A stretch of DNA of 64,000 nucleotides from Actinacidiphila paucisporea (GTDB lineage: Bacteria > Actinomycetota > Actinomycetes > Streptomycetales > Streptomycetaceae). Shown piece after piece: positions 33,343 through 42,502 of the stretch (the stretch's first letter is position 1; each line of letters opens with the position of its first letter). Below the pieces are notes generated by a model, which saw only the letters and a program-made list of their open reading frames with translations, did no database searches and was not told the DNA's origin. The position numbers were made by a program, and so were the translations under genes. The stretch spans positions 62,001 through 126,000 of the forward strand of contig NZ_FRBI01000008.1 of the NCBI RefSeq assembly GCF_900142575.1. The letters are read 5' to 3'.

Positions 33343-35133
33343 ATGTCACCCACCAGATCAGGTACGAGTCCGCGCACCAGGCGGCCGGCAGTGCGGGCGA
33401 CCTGGGGCGCCGTGCTCGCCCTGGGCACGACCGCCGCCCTGACCGCGCCGCTGACCGCGGCCTCGGCCGCGTCCGACCCCGGCACCGGGGACCGCGACGT
33501 GCGCGCCGTCCAGACCGAGTACCCGCAGACCACCCGCACCCTGCGCCTGAAGATGCTCACCGAGACGCAGGCCAAGGACAACGCGAAGTTCGACCCGGCG
33601 CAGTTCGGGAAGTTCGCCGACTACTTCTCCAGCCCGGACTTCGCCGCGCACGTGGCCATGCTGCCGACCGGCAAGGTGCTGCTGTTCTCCTTCGAGAGCG
33701 TCGAGGACAACCCGCAGAAGGAGCCCGCGCCCACCGACGTCATCGGCAGCCGCAACGCGGGCACCGCCTATGTCTGGGACCCGGCCGCGGGGGAGGGGCC
33801 GGCCGCCTTCAAGGCCGTGCCGCCGCCGATCGTCGACATGCCCGACGGCACCAACCAGCCGCGCCCGGCGCCGTTCTTCTGCGCCGGCCACTCCTACCTG
33901 CCCAACGGCATGGTCGGCGTCTTCGGCGGCAACCTGGGCGGCAACGGCGGCACCGGAGCCAAGCTCGCGCTGGTCTTCGACCCGTGGACCGAGACCTGGC
34001 ACCAGCAGCAGGACCTGTCGGTCGGCCGCTGGTACCCGACCGTGGTCACCGACGCCGAGGGCCGCCAGGTCATCATGTCCGGCCAGTCCGAGCTGGGCTG
34101 GGGCACCCCCACTCCGGTCATCGAGGAATTCCCGGCACGGCCCGGCGCCGTACCGCTCAACCCGCGCAAGGCGCCCGACGGCGTCGCCTCCGGTGTCTGG
34201 AAGTCCGAAGCGCCCTACCGCATGGACTACCCGCACCTGTTCTCGCTCAACGACGGGAAGATCTACGGCTTCGGCCGTGACGCGGACCAGGAGTGGCGCT
34301 TCGACCCGGCCGACCAGACCCGTACGCAACTGCCCGACCGCCCCGACGGCGGCCTGCGCAACTACGGTTCCGCCGTCGCGCTGCCCAACGGCACGCAGGG
34401 CCCCGACTCGGTCCTGATCCTCGGCGGCAACCGCAACGACCCGAACACCTACCGCTTCTCCGGCGGCGCCTGGCACAAGGACACCCCGCGCGCCTTCGGC
34501 CGCACCCAGGACGACACGCTCATCCTGCCGGACGGCACGCTCTTCACGGTCAACGGCTCGTACGACATCCGCAACTACGGGAACGGCGACCTCAATCCCA
34601 ACGCCGACCTCAAATACCGCCAGACCGAGACGCGCGGCGCCGACGGCACCTGGCGGCTCGGGCCCGAGCAGCGCCTGCCGCGCGGCTACCACTCCAACGC
34701 GGTCATCCTCCCCGACGGCCGCATCATGGTCACCGGCGACGAGCTCCAGCAGATCGCCAACAACCCGGACATCAAGTCCGGCCTGAACGGCACCATCGAG
34801 ATCTACGAGCCCGCGTATCTGCACCAGGGCGCGCGCCCGGTGCTCAGCAAGGTGCCCGCCGGGGCGGTCGGCTACGACGCCGCCTTGACGGTCGGCACCA
34901 CCACGCCGGGGCAGGTCTCCCGCGCGGTGCTGCTGGCGCCGATCACCTCCACCCACGCGGTCGACACCAGCCAGCGGCACCTCGACCTCCAGATCACCGG
35001 CCGCTCCGGCAACCAGCTCACGCTGAAGACCCCGCCGTCCGCGAACGCGGCGCCTCCCGGCTACTACATGCTCTTCCTGCTCGACGACAAGGGCGTCCCC
35101 AGCGTCGCCAAGTGGGTCCGGCTGGCCCCCTGA
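33343..35133 (+). CDS. Secreted galactose-oxidase-like copper radical oxidase (GlxA-like)
   Basis: 596 residues. Signal peptide after the Arg-rich start (RRPAVRATWGAVLALGTTAALTAP). A seven-bladed kelch-type propeller follows, with a C-terminal DUF1929 domain (about 490-596). Expected Cys-Tyr cofactor residues are visible: Cys180 (FFCAGHSYLPNG), Tyr296 (MDYPHLF), the axial Tyr449/His450 (RGYHSNAVILPDGR) and the C-terminal His of STHAVDTSQRH. GlxA in Streptomyces lividans is needed for glycan deposition at hyphal tips. The usual CslA glycan synthase neighbour is absent here. ATG follows GAGGAG. Terminated by a very strong hairpin. Confidence 0.88.
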   Translation: MSPTRSGTSPRTRRPAVRATWGAVLALGTTAALTAPLTAASAASDPGTGDRDVRAVQTEYPQTTRTLRLKMLTETQAKDNAKFDPAQFGKFADYFSSPDFAAHVAMLPTGKVLLFSFESVEDNPQKEPAPTDVIGSRNAGTAYVWDPAAGEGPAAFKAVPPPIVDMPDGTNQPRPAPFFCAGHSYLPNGMVGVFGGNLGGNGGTGAKLALVFDPWTETWHQQQDLSVGRWYPTVVTDAEGRQVIMSGQSELGWGTPTPVIEEFPARPGAVPLNPRKAPDGVASGVWKSEAPYRMDYPHLFSLNDGKIYGFGRDADQEWRFDPADQTRTQLPDRPDGGLRNYGSAVALPNGTQGPDSVLILGGNRNDPNTYRFSGGAWHKDTPRAFGRTQDDTLILPDGTLFTVNGSYDIRNYGNGDLNPNADLKYRQTETRGADGTWRLGPEQRLPRGYHSNAVILPDGRIMVTGDELQQIANNPDIKSGLNGTIEIYEPAYLHQGARPVLSKVPAGAVGYDAALTVGTTTPGQVSRAVLLAPITSTHAVDTSQRHLDLQITGRSGNQLTLKTPPSANAAPPGYYMLFLLDDKGVPSVAKWVRLAP

Positions 35134-35143
35134 CCCCGTCCAT

Positions 35144-35181
35144 CGCGGGTCCGGTGCGGCCGCGGCCGCACCGGACCCGCG
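35144..35181. terminator. Bidirectional terminator after the copper oxidase
   Basis: 38-base palindrome, 18-bp arms (35144-35161 and 35164-35181) around a central GC, 10 bases past the oxidase stop and 10 bases before the end of the converging hydrolase gene. Confidence 0.8.
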
Positions 35182-35191
35182 GTGGGGACCG

Positions 35192-35974
35192 TCAGCTCCC
35201 GCCGCCCAGACGGCGGGTTCCGCCGAGGTGGCGGGCGAAGAAGCGGACCGCGCTGTCCACCTCGAACCTCGGCACCTGCTTGTGCGCGCCCGCGTTGGCG
35301 TGCAGCGTCTTGTCCCGCGACGCGAAGGCGTCGAACAGCGCGAGACCCGAGGCGCGCGGGATGTGCTCGTCGTCCCACTGGAGCACGAACTCGATCGGGA
35401 CGCCGATCCGCTTGGCCGTCTCGGCCAGCGGGTCGTGCCAGAAGATGCCGAAGACCGCGGCGCCGATCCTGGAGTCGGCCGCCACCAGCGGCACCCCGAT
35501 CGCGGTGCCCATATTCAGGCCGAAGTAGCCGACCGGCCCGTCGCTGCCGATCTCCGGCAGCTCCTGCAGCGCGTCCAGCGTCGCCCGCCACTCGGGCACC
35601 GCACGCTCCGCGAGGTGGGCGTTGTAGCGCACGACGATCGGGCCGACCGCCTCGCCCGTCGCCATGGCCTGCTGCATGAGGGCGATCTCCTGCTCGTCGT
35701 ACGCGGTACGCGGCCGGTCGCCGTGGCCCGGCGCGTCGATGACGGCGACGTGGAAACCGCAGTCGGCCACGATCCGCGCCGCCCGGCCCGCCATCGCGGG
35801 CGCCTTCTTGTGCGTGCCGCCGCCGTGGCCCATCAGGACCAGCGGCGCGCGCTCGGAACCGCCGCCCGCGTCCCGGGCCGGCGACCAGAGGACGCCGGGT
35901 ACCCCACCGATGGTGAAGTCGCGTTCGAGTACGCCGTCCGACGACGTCGCGGCGCTGAAATCAAGTGTGTTCAT
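35192..35974 (-). CDS. Alpha/beta-hydrolase fold protein with Asn at the nucleophile position
   Basis: 260 residues; ATG follows AGGGCAAC. The fold is clear: oxyanion region LVLMGHGGGTHKK, VAVIDAPGHGDR, the nucleophile elbow, then late-strand DDEHIPRASG and HANAGAHKQV (His). The elbow reads GYFGLNMGTAIG: the Ser of GxSxG is replaced by Asn (codon AAT). Either this is a non-catalytic binding member or another residue does the chemistry. It ends close to the shared terminator. Family resembles dienelactone hydrolase/peptidase-like enzymes of Streptomyces. Upstream frame to 36067 lacks a ribosome site. Confidence 0.83.
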   Translation of the reverse strand: MNTLDFSAATSSDGVLERDFTIGGVPGVLWSPARDAGGGSERAPLVLMGHGGGTHKKAPAMAGRAARIVADCGFHVAVIDAPGHGDRPRTAYDEQEIALMQQAMATGEAVGPIVVRYNAHLAERAVPEWRATLDALQELPEIGSDGPVGYFGLNMGTAIGVPLVAADSRIGAAVFGIFWHDPLAETAKRIGVPIEFVLQWDDEHIPRASGLALFDAFASRDKTLHANAGAHKQVPRFEVDSAVRFFARHLGGTRRLGGGS

Positions 35975-36357
35975 GGTGTTGCCCTGCGGGAGTGCCTGGG
36001 TTGTCGAGGCGCTCCCGGCGGCGGCTACGTCAGCCGCCCGGCCGTGAAGGAAAGGGGGAGCACCCACTCACATACAGCGATCACGGGTCTCACCTCCTCG
36101 CGCGGTGTCACGGTGCCCGGACGTTACCAACGAGGCGCCGCACCGCCAACCCGTTTTTCGCCCCGCCGCTCCTTTCCCGGCCGCGGCACCCGCCGCCCGC
36201 TCGGCAGGCCCCGCTCGGCAGGCCCCGCCCGGCGGACACGCCTCCGCCGGCCCCGGTCGCGAGAAAGTCCCCTCCCCACCTGCGATTCTCTGTCAAGAGG
36301 GGTGAGACGCCACGGCTTTCATAGGTTCATGGGCACTCATCGCGCCGTTCTGTGAAG

Positions 36358-36407
36358 TTCCGCTTTTTTCATTGACAGCGGAAAAGAACACCCCTACGTT
36401 TCCGGCC
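36358..36407 (+). promoter_or_regulatory. Promoter and operator of the ROK regulator; leaderless start
   Basis: TTGACA (36372-36377), 17-base spacer, TACGTT (36395-36400); the ATG of the regulator lies 7 bases later with no ribosome site, as for a leaderless transcript. A 7-bp inverted repeat TTCCGCT-N12-AGCGGAA (36358-36364 and 36377-36383) brackets the -35 box and may be the ROK operator. Confidence 0.75.
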
Positions 36408-37589
36408 ATGTGCCCAGCGCCCCTGCACGAGACGGTTCCGGCGACGACGCCCGCCGCATCCCTGGTCTTCACGACCGTGCTGTCGCACGGCCCGCTCACC
36501 CGGGCCGAGGTCGCGCGGCGGACCAGTCTGTCGCCGGCCGCGGTCACCAAGGCGGTGCGGCCGCTGATGGAGGGCGGCTACCTGGTGGAGGACCTGGACG
36601 AGGGCGCCCGGCCCGCCATCGGTCGGCCGGCCAACCTGGTGCGGGTCGACGGCGGGCGGGCGCTCTTCATCGGTGTCAAGGTGACCGGCGACGAGATCAT
36701 CGGCGTGCTGACCGACCTGTGCTGCCGTATCCGGGTCGCTCGGCACATGCCGCTCACCGGGCGGGAGCCCGCGGTGGTGCTGCCGGCCCTGATCGCCATG
36801 GTGCAGGAACTGCTCGTCGAGGCCGACGGTTTCGGCGTCCGGGTGTGCGGTCTGGGGATCGCCGTGTCGGGCGACGTGGACCGGCTGGACGGTGTGGTCA
36901 GGTACTCGCCCTTCCTGGACTGGCGGGACGTGCCGCTCGCCGACGTCGCGGGCACCGCGACCGGGCTGCCGGTCACCGTCGACAACGACGTGCGGGCGCT
37001 CACCGTGGCCGAGCAGTGGTTCGGGGCCGGAGTGGGGCTCTCCGACTTCGCCCTGGTGACGGTGGGCGCCGGCATCGGCTGCGGCCTGGTGGTGCACGGG
37101 CGGGTGGTCTCGGGGGCGCACGGTGTCGCCGGCGAGATCGGGCACCTGTCCATCGACCCGCTCGGGCCACGCTGCCACTGCGGCAACCAGGGGTGCGTCG
37201 AGGGCATCGCGTCGGACCCGGCGATCCTGCGCGAAGTCCGCGCCGCCACCGGCAGACCGCTGGCCTCGGTGGCCGAGGCGCTCGAACTGGCCCGCGGTGG
37301 CGACCCGTCGGCCCGGGAGGTCTACGCGCGGGCCGGCGAGGCGATCGGCCGCGCCATCGGCTCGGTGGTCAACGTCCTCGGCCCGGAGCGGGTGATCATC
37401 TCCGGCGAGGGCTTGGCCGCCTACGACCTCTTCGCCGAGGACATCCGCACCGCCTTCGTCCGCTCCGCCTTCGGCACCGCCGCCCGCTGCGACCTGATGA
37501 CCCGTCCACTGCCCTTCGAAGAGTGGGCCAGGGGCGCCGCGGCCACCGCGATCCAGTCCTTCATCGGACCCCACACCTACCAGGACTGA
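36408..37589 (+). CDS. ROK-family transcriptional regulator/sugar kinase-like
   Basis: 393 residues. Residues 15-75 form an N-terminal winged helix (LTRAEVARRTSLSPAAVTKAVRPL), then the ROK fold with ATP-like site LGIAVSGDVD, VDNDVRALTVAEQWFGAG and the zinc site CHCGNQGCVEGIAS after HGVAGEIGHLSID. Such NagC/XylR-type repressors bind a sugar or phosphosugar and release DNA. No catalytic Asp for sugar phosphorylation was checked. Genes for a GH27 and a GH95 enzyme follow at once on the same strand, so they are probable targets. Start is the ATG 7 bases after the -10 box. Confidence 0.9.
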   Translation: MCPAPLHETVPATTPAASLVFTTVLSHGPLTRAEVARRTSLSPAAVTKAVRPLMEGGYLVEDLDEGARPAIGRPANLVRVDGGRALFIGVKVTGDEIIGVLTDLCCRIRVARHMPLTGREPAVVLPALIAMVQELLVEADGFGVRVCGLGIAVSGDVDRLDGVVRYSPFLDWRDVPLADVAGTATGLPVTVDNDVRALTVAEQWFGAGVGLSDFALVTVGAGIGCGLVVHGRVVSGAHGVAGEIGHLSIDPLGPRCHCGNQGCVEGIASDPAILREVRAATGRPLASVAEALELARGGDPSAREVYARAGEAIGRAIGSVVNVLGPERVIISGEGLAAYDLFAEDIRTAFVRSAFGTAARCDLMTRPLPFEEWARGAAATAIQSFIGPHTYQD

Positions 37590-37673
37590 GGCCCCCAGGC
37601 CTACAGCCCCCGGAACGCACCACCGGTTCCGGCACGCCTTCCCCCGTCTCCCACAACAGGAGGTCCGACCCTC

Positions 37674-39509
37674 ATGTGGTCATCCCCGTACCCGGCCCCG
37701 CGCGCCGGCGCCCTGCGCCGCTCCGTCAGAGCCCTGCTGGTGCTCGCGGTCACGGCCGGTCTGGCCACCGGTGTCCCCGCGGCCGGTGGAGCCGGCGCGG
37801 CCACCCCCGCCCCCGCGTCGACCGACGGCAGCACCGCCGCGACGCCGTACATGGGCTGGTCCAGCTGGAGCATGCAGTCCTCGCAGTACCCGGGGCTCAA
37901 CCCGAACGGCAGCTACAGCTACCTCACCGAGGCGAACGTCCTGAAGCAGACGGACGCCCTCGCCTCGAAGCTGAAGCAGTACGGCTACACCTACGTCAAC
38001 ATCGACGCCGGCTGGTGGATGGACCAGGCCTGGACGCCCGGCTACGACCAGTACGGCCGGCAGCGGCCCGACCCGGTCCGCTTCCCCCACGGCATGAAGC
38101 CGGTCGCCGACCACATCCATGCCAAGGGCCTCAAGGCCGGCATCTACCTGCCCGTCGGCCTGGAGAAGGGCGCCTACGGCGACGGCAAGGTGCCGATACT
38201 CGGCGCCCCCGGCTGCACCACCGCCGACGCGGTCTACCCGGACCTGCGCACCACCAACGGCTGGGACAGCGCCTACAAGCTGGACTTCGACAATCCCTGC
38301 GCGCAGGGCTACATCGACTCGCAGGCGCAGGCGCTCGCCGGGTGGGGCTACGACTTCCTCAAGCTCGACGGCGTCGGCCCCGGTTCCGGCAAGTCCGGAA
38401 GCAACTACGACAACGTCGCCGACGTCGCCGCCTGGCAGCGGGCGATCGCCGCGACCGGGCGCCCCCTCCACCTCGAGGTGTCCTGGTCGCTGGACATCGG
38501 CCACGCCGCCGACTGGCGGCGCTACTCCGACGGCTGGCGCATCGACACCGACGTCGAGTGCTACTGCAACACCCTTGTCACCTGGGAGAACTCGGTCAAC
38601 GACCGCTGGAACGACGCCCCCGCGTGGAGCGGCAAGGCGGGCCCCGGCGGCTGGAACGACCTCGACGCGGTGGACGTCGGCAACGGCGCGATGGACGGTC
38701 TGACCAAGGCCGAGCGGCAGAGCTACATGACGCTGTGGGCCATCGAGAAGTCCCCGCTGTTCACCGGCGACGACCTCACGGCGCTGGACGACTACGGCGT
38801 CTCCCTGCTGACCGACAGGGAGGTCATCGCCGTCGACCAGAACACCTCGCCCGTCGCACGCCCGGTCACCCCGGTCGGCGACCAGCAGGTCTGGGCGACC
38901 AGGAATGCCGACGGCAGCTCCACCGTGGCCCTGTTCAACCTCGCCGGGGCACCGGCGTCGGTCACCGCGGACTGGGCGGCCCTCGGCTTCACCGGCGGCG
39001 CCTCGGTGCGCGACCTGTGGAACAAGCAGGATCTCGGCACGTACAAGGACCGGATCACCGAGGCACTTCCCGCGCACGGCTCCCGGCTGTTCACCGTCAA
39101 GCCCGCCGGCCGCCCGCTGGCGACCACCGGATACGAGGCCGAGTCCGCGGCCAACACCCTGGGCGGCAACGCCTCCACCGCCGCCTGCGACGCGTGCTCC
39201 GGGGGCGCGAAGGTCGGCAACCTCTACGGCGGCGGGACGCTCCGCTTCAACAACGTCACCGTGAAGAAGGCCGGCATCTACACCGTCAAGGTCCGCTACG
39301 TCAGCGGCGATCCGCGTGCGGTGACCGTCTCGTCCAACAGCGGCAACGGCACCAGCCTGCCCTTCCCCTCCACCGGTGACTGGAGCACGCCCCAGGACGT
39401 CAGCGTCCAACTCGCCCTGAAGGCGGGCGCCAACACGATCACCTTCGACAGCGGCGCCGACGGATACGCGCCCGACATCGACCGGATCGACGTACCGCAG
39501 ACCCTCTGA
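37674..39509 (+). CDS. Secreted GH27 alpha-galactosidase-like enzyme with CBM35-type module
   Basis: 611 residues; AGGAGG lies 8 bases before ATG. Signal peptide about 1-45. The GH27 barrel begins PYMGWSSWSMQS; nucleophile Asp232 in DFLKLDGVG and acid/base Asp293 in WRIDTDVECYC fit the family. Linked Ig-like domain, then from about 482 a CBM35/CBM6-like domain (GYEAESAANTLGGNA, YVSGDPRAVTVSSNSG, FDSGADGYAPDIDRIDV). GH27 enzymes release alpha-galactose or beta-L-arabinopyranose; the substrate cannot be fixed from sequence. Lies 85 bases after the ROK regulator. Confidence 0.92.
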   Translation: MWSSPYPAPRAGALRRSVRALLVLAVTAGLATGVPAAGGAGAATPAPASTDGSTAATPYMGWSSWSMQSSQYPGLNPNGSYSYLTEANVLKQTDALASKLKQYGYTYVNIDAGWWMDQAWTPGYDQYGRQRPDPVRFPHGMKPVADHIHAKGLKAGIYLPVGLEKGAYGDGKVPILGAPGCTTADAVYPDLRTTNGWDSAYKLDFDNPCAQGYIDSQAQALAGWGYDFLKLDGVGPGSGKSGSNYDNVADVAAWQRAIAATGRPLHLEVSWSLDIGHAADWRRYSDGWRIDTDVECYCNTLVTWENSVNDRWNDAPAWSGKAGPGGWNDLDAVDVGNGAMDGLTKAERQSYMTLWAIEKSPLFTGDDLTALDDYGVSLLTDREVIAVDQNTSPVARPVTPVGDQQVWATRNADGSSTVALFNLAGAPASVTADWAALGFTGGASVRDLWNKQDLGTYKDRITEALPAHGSRLFTVKPAGRPLATTGYEAESAANTLGGNASTAACDACSGGAKVGNLYGGGTLRFNNVTVKKAGIYTVKVRYVSGDPRAVTVSSNSGNGTSLPFPSTGDWSTPQDVSVQLALKAGANTITFDSGADGYAPDIDRIDVPQTL

Positions 39510-39521
39510 CTGCCCCGGGAG

Positions 39522-39551
39522 CCGGGGCCCGGTGCGACCACCGGGCCCCGG
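39522..39551 (+). terminator. Terminator after GH27
   Basis: 12-bp stem CCGGGGCCCGGT / ACCGGGCCCCGG, 6-base loop, 13 bases past the GH27 stop. It implies that the GH95 gene has its own promoter or reads through at reduced level. Confidence 0.7.
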
Positions 39552-39623
39552 GCCCCGGACCCCGCGACCCGCCATGACACCGCAGGACCGCTCCCGCCGT
39601 TCCCTCACCCTGGAGTGCAGCAC

Positions 39624-42041
39624 GTGGACATCCACCCCAGCGCAACGCCCGCCGAACGCCCCAGCCGCCGGGGCTTCCTGGCCCTCGCCGCCGCCACCGG
39701 CGCCACCGCGGCCCTCGGCGGCCTACCGGCGTTCACCGCGTCGGCCGCCCCGCTGCGACCGACCGTGTCGCCGCTGCTGCCCGCGGCCGACGCCGCGCGG
39801 AACCAGTTGTGGTGGCAGGCACCGGGAGCGGCCGGCTCGATGATCGGCCAGGGCCTGCCCGTCGGCAACGGGCGGCTCGGCGCGCTCACCGGCAACGACC
39901 CGGCCGCCGAACTGCTCGTGGTCACCGACGCCACCTTGTGGACCGGCGGCCTCAACGACACGCTCCAGGACGACGGCCAGTTCCCGTACGGCCGCGACGA
40001 CTTCGGCTCCCTCACCCTGCTGGCCCAGCTCACCGTCGCCGTCCCCGACCACGACCTGGGCGCGGTGAACAACTACCGGCGGGTCCTCGACATGGCCCAG
40101 GGCGTGGTCACCACGACCTACGAGATCGGCGGCGCCCGCTACCAGCGGCAGATATTCGCCAGCCGCCCCGACGACGCCGTGGTGCTGCACTTCTCCCAGC
40201 GCGGCGGCGGCAGTTACACCGGCACCGTGTCGCTGGCCGGCACCCACGGCGAGACCACCACCGCGGACGGCGCCGCCCGCCTGGCCTCCTTCGGCGCGGC
40301 CCTCGGCAACGGCCTGAAGTACGGCGCGGCCGTCACCGCCACCAGCAGTAGCGGCAAGGTCGCCGTGCACGGCACGACGCTGTCCTTCACCGGGTGCCAG
40401 GACCTCACCGTCGTCCTCAGCGGCGGCACCGACTACGCGCCCGACGCGGCCGCCGGCTTCCGCGACCCGTCCGTGGACCCCGAAGCCCTGGCCGGGACGA
40501 AGGTGCGCGACGCGGCCCGGCACTCCGCGACCGCGCTGCTGCACACCCACGTCGCCGACTTCCTCGCCGTCTTCGGGCAGTTCGACATCAGCCTCGGCCA
40601 GTCCTCGCCGGCGCAGCGCGCACTCGACACCTGGCAGCGGGTGCAGGCGCGCTACCGCGACGACGTCCCCGACCCGGAACTGGAGGCCGCCTACCTCCAG
40701 TACGGGCGCTACCTGATGATCTCCGGGTCCCGCGGCAGCCTGCCGATGGGCCTGCAGGGCGTGTGGCTGGACGGCAACGACCCTGACTGGATGGGCGACT
40801 ACCACACCGACATCAACATCCAGATGAACTACTGGATGGCCGACAGGGCGGGCCTGTCCGGCGGCTTCGACGCCTTCGCCGACTACTGCCTGGCCCAGCT
40901 GCCCTGCTGGACCGACACCACCCGGCGGCTGTTCAACAGCCCGGCCAACCGCTACCGCAACTCCAGCGGCAAGATCGCGGGTTGGACGGTGGCGATCTCC
41001 ACCAACCCCTACGGCGGCGGAGGGTGGTGGTGGCACCCGGCCGGCAACGCGTGGCTGTGCCACAACCTCTTCGAGCACTACGAATACACCCAGGACCGCG
41101 ACTACCTGGCGAAGGTCTACCCGCTGATCAAGGGCGCGGTGGAATTCTGGGAGGCACGGCTGATCACCACGACCGTCACGGACGCGTCGGGCGCCGCGCG
41201 CGAGGTCCTGATCGCCGACAGCGACTGGTCGCCCGAGCAGGGGCCGCTGGACGCCAAGGGCATCACCTACGCCCAGGAGCTGGTGTGGAACCTCTTCGGC
41301 CACTACCGCACCGCGACGCAGGCCCTCGGCAGGGACACCGCCCACGGCGCGGCCGTCGAGGCGCTGCGGGACCGCCTCTACCTGCCGGTGGTCAGCCCGA
41401 CGACCGGCTGGCTGGAGGAGTGGATGTCACCGGACAACCTCGGTGAGACCACGCACCGCCACCTCTCGCCGCTGTTCGGCCTCTTCCCCGGGGACAGGAT
41501 CCGCCCCGACGACTCCACCCCGAAGGACATCCTGGCCGGCGCGACGGCGCTGCTGACCGCCCGCGGCATGAACAGCTTCGGCTGGGCCAACGCGTGGCGG
41601 AGCCTGTGCTGGGCGCGGCTGAAGGACGCGGAGAAGGCGTACCGGCTCGTCGTCACCAACCTCAGGCCGTCCGCGGACGGCAGCAACGGCAGCGCGATGA
41701 ACCTCTTCGACATCTACCAGGTCGACAAGGGCCGCGGCATCTTCCAGATCGACGCGAATTTCGGCACCCCGTCGGCGATCGTCGAGATGCTGGTCTATTC
41801 CCGCCCTGGCCACGTCGAGCTGCTGCCGGCGCTGCCCGCCGCCTGGGCGGCCGCCGGCTCGGTGTCCGGCGTGGGCGTACGCGGCGGTTTCGTCGCCGAC
41901 CTGGCGTGGCGGGACGGCAAGGTGACCCAGGCGACGCTGCGCAGCGTGGGCGGCCGTACGACGACCCTCGCCGCCGGCGGCACGTCCCGCCGCGTGGACC
42001 TCAAGCCGGGGGAGTCCGTCACCCTGCGTCACTTGTCATGA
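39624..42041 (+). CDS. Tat-exported GH95 alpha-fucosidase/alpha-L-galactosidase-like enzyme
   Basis: 805 residues from GTG, 8 bases after GGAG (another GTG lies three codons earlier). A Tat signal SRRGFLALAAATGATAALGG directs folded export. The N-terminal beta-sandwich (LPVGNGRLGALTGNDPAAE) and the (alpha/alpha)6 barrel (GVWLDGNDPDWMGDYH, INIQMNYWMAD) are GH95 hallmarks. Position one of the usual NIN catalytic dyad is Asp: the sequence is TDINIQMNYW. It may point to altered specificity. C-terminal sandwich has LLPALPAAW. Substrates are fucosylated or L-galactosylated glycans. Confidence 0.9.
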   Translation: MDIHPSATPAERPSRRGFLALAAATGATAALGGLPAFTASAAPLRPTVSPLLPAADAARNQLWWQAPGAAGSMIGQGLPVGNGRLGALTGNDPAAELLVVTDATLWTGGLNDTLQDDGQFPYGRDDFGSLTLLAQLTVAVPDHDLGAVNNYRRVLDMAQGVVTTTYEIGGARYQRQIFASRPDDAVVLHFSQRGGGSYTGTVSLAGTHGETTTADGAARLASFGAALGNGLKYGAAVTATSSSGKVAVHGTTLSFTGCQDLTVVLSGGTDYAPDAAAGFRDPSVDPEALAGTKVRDAARHSATALLHTHVADFLAVFGQFDISLGQSSPAQRALDTWQRVQARYRDDVPDPELEAAYLQYGRYLMISGSRGSLPMGLQGVWLDGNDPDWMGDYHTDINIQMNYWMADRAGLSGGFDAFADYCLAQLPCWTDTTRRLFNSPANRYRNSSGKIAGWTVAISTNPYGGGGWWWHPAGNAWLCHNLFEHYEYTQDRDYLAKVYPLIKGAVEFWEARLITTTVTDASGAAREVLIADSDWSPEQGPLDAKGITYAQELVWNLFGHYRTATQALGRDTAHGAAVEALRDRLYLPVVSPTTGWLEEWMSPDNLGETTHRHLSPLFGLFPGDRIRPDDSTPKDILAGATALLTARGMNSFGWANAWRSLCWARLKDAEKAYRLVVTNLRPSADGSNGSAMNLFDIYQVDKGRGIFQIDANFGTPSAIVEMLVYSRPGHVELLPALPAAWAAAGSVSGVGVRGGFVADLAWRDGKVTQATLRSVGGRTTTLAAGGTSRRVDLKPGESVTLRHLS

Positions 42042-42046
42042 CCGCG

Positions 42047-42081
42047 CGGGGCGGGCGGGAGATCGTGCTCCGTCCGCCCCG
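42047..42081 (+). terminator. Terminator after GH95
   Basis: 12-bp stem CGGGGCGGGCGG / CCGTCCGCCCCG with one G-U pair and an 11-base loop, 5 bases past the GH95 stop. Confidence 0.6.
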
Positions 42082-42120
42082 ACGTGGCGCCCACCTGCGC
42101 AGCGGTTGATGTCAGGCGGC

Positions 42121-42149
42121 TTGTCCGTGTGTGATGAATGCATTATCGT
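42121..42149 (+). promoter_or_regulatory. Promoter of the cysteine leader/transporter unit
   Basis: TTGTCC (42121-42126), 17-base spacer, TATCGT (42144-42149). The leader ATG lies 7 bases downstream, consistent with a leaderless transcript. No ribosome site precedes that ATG. Confidence 0.65.
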
Positions 42150-42156
42150 CTTGGTC

Positions 42157-42267
42157 ATGTCCAGTGCACACAGTGTCTTCGACGCGCCCACGGCCGGGGG
42201 AATCCCGCTCGTGATGCGTCGGCATGTCGACCTGTGCCACTGCAACGGCGACCTCTGTACGCCCTGA
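42157..42267 (+). CDS. Cys-containing leader peptide (attenuation uORF)
   Basis: 36 residues ending VMRRHVDLCHCNGDLCTP, with three Cys codons in the last nine. The segment RRHVDLC is the signature of the short leader peptides found ahead of Cys/sulfur genes in Streptomyces. A GTG at 42211 (VMRRHVDLC) could give an 18-residue form. The next gene is a DAACS transporter 235 bases downstream. The likely role is ribosome-mediated sensing of Cys-tRNA so that the importer is made when cysteine is short (inference; Cys-codon uORFs are known in actinobacteria). Confidence 0.78.
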   Translation: MSSAHSVFDAPTAGGIPLVMRRHVDLCHCNGDLCTP

Positions 42268-42297
42268 CGCGTAGCCGCCCCTGACGTCCGTCCCCCG

Positions 42298-42323
42298 CCG
42301 CCGTGCGCACCACGCCACGGCGG
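42298..42323 (+). promoter_or_regulatory. Hairpin between leader peptide and transporter
   Basis: 8-bp stem CCGCCGTG / CACGGCGG with a 10-base loop, 30 bases past the leader stop. It could be one arm of an attenuator; the competing structure was not identified. Confidence 0.45.
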
Positions 42324-42502
42324 TCCCTGACGGCCCGGGCGGTCTTCCGGCGCTCCGCGCCAACGCCTCACCACCCGGCCCGGTCGTCCGCCTGCCGCTC
42401 CTGACCTGCCTCACCGCTGTCGAGCGCGCGGCACCAGCTGCACCGCGCCGGCCCACCGCTCGCGGTGCCCGGCTGTGTCCGCTCTCTTCCAGGAGTCCCC
42501 CC

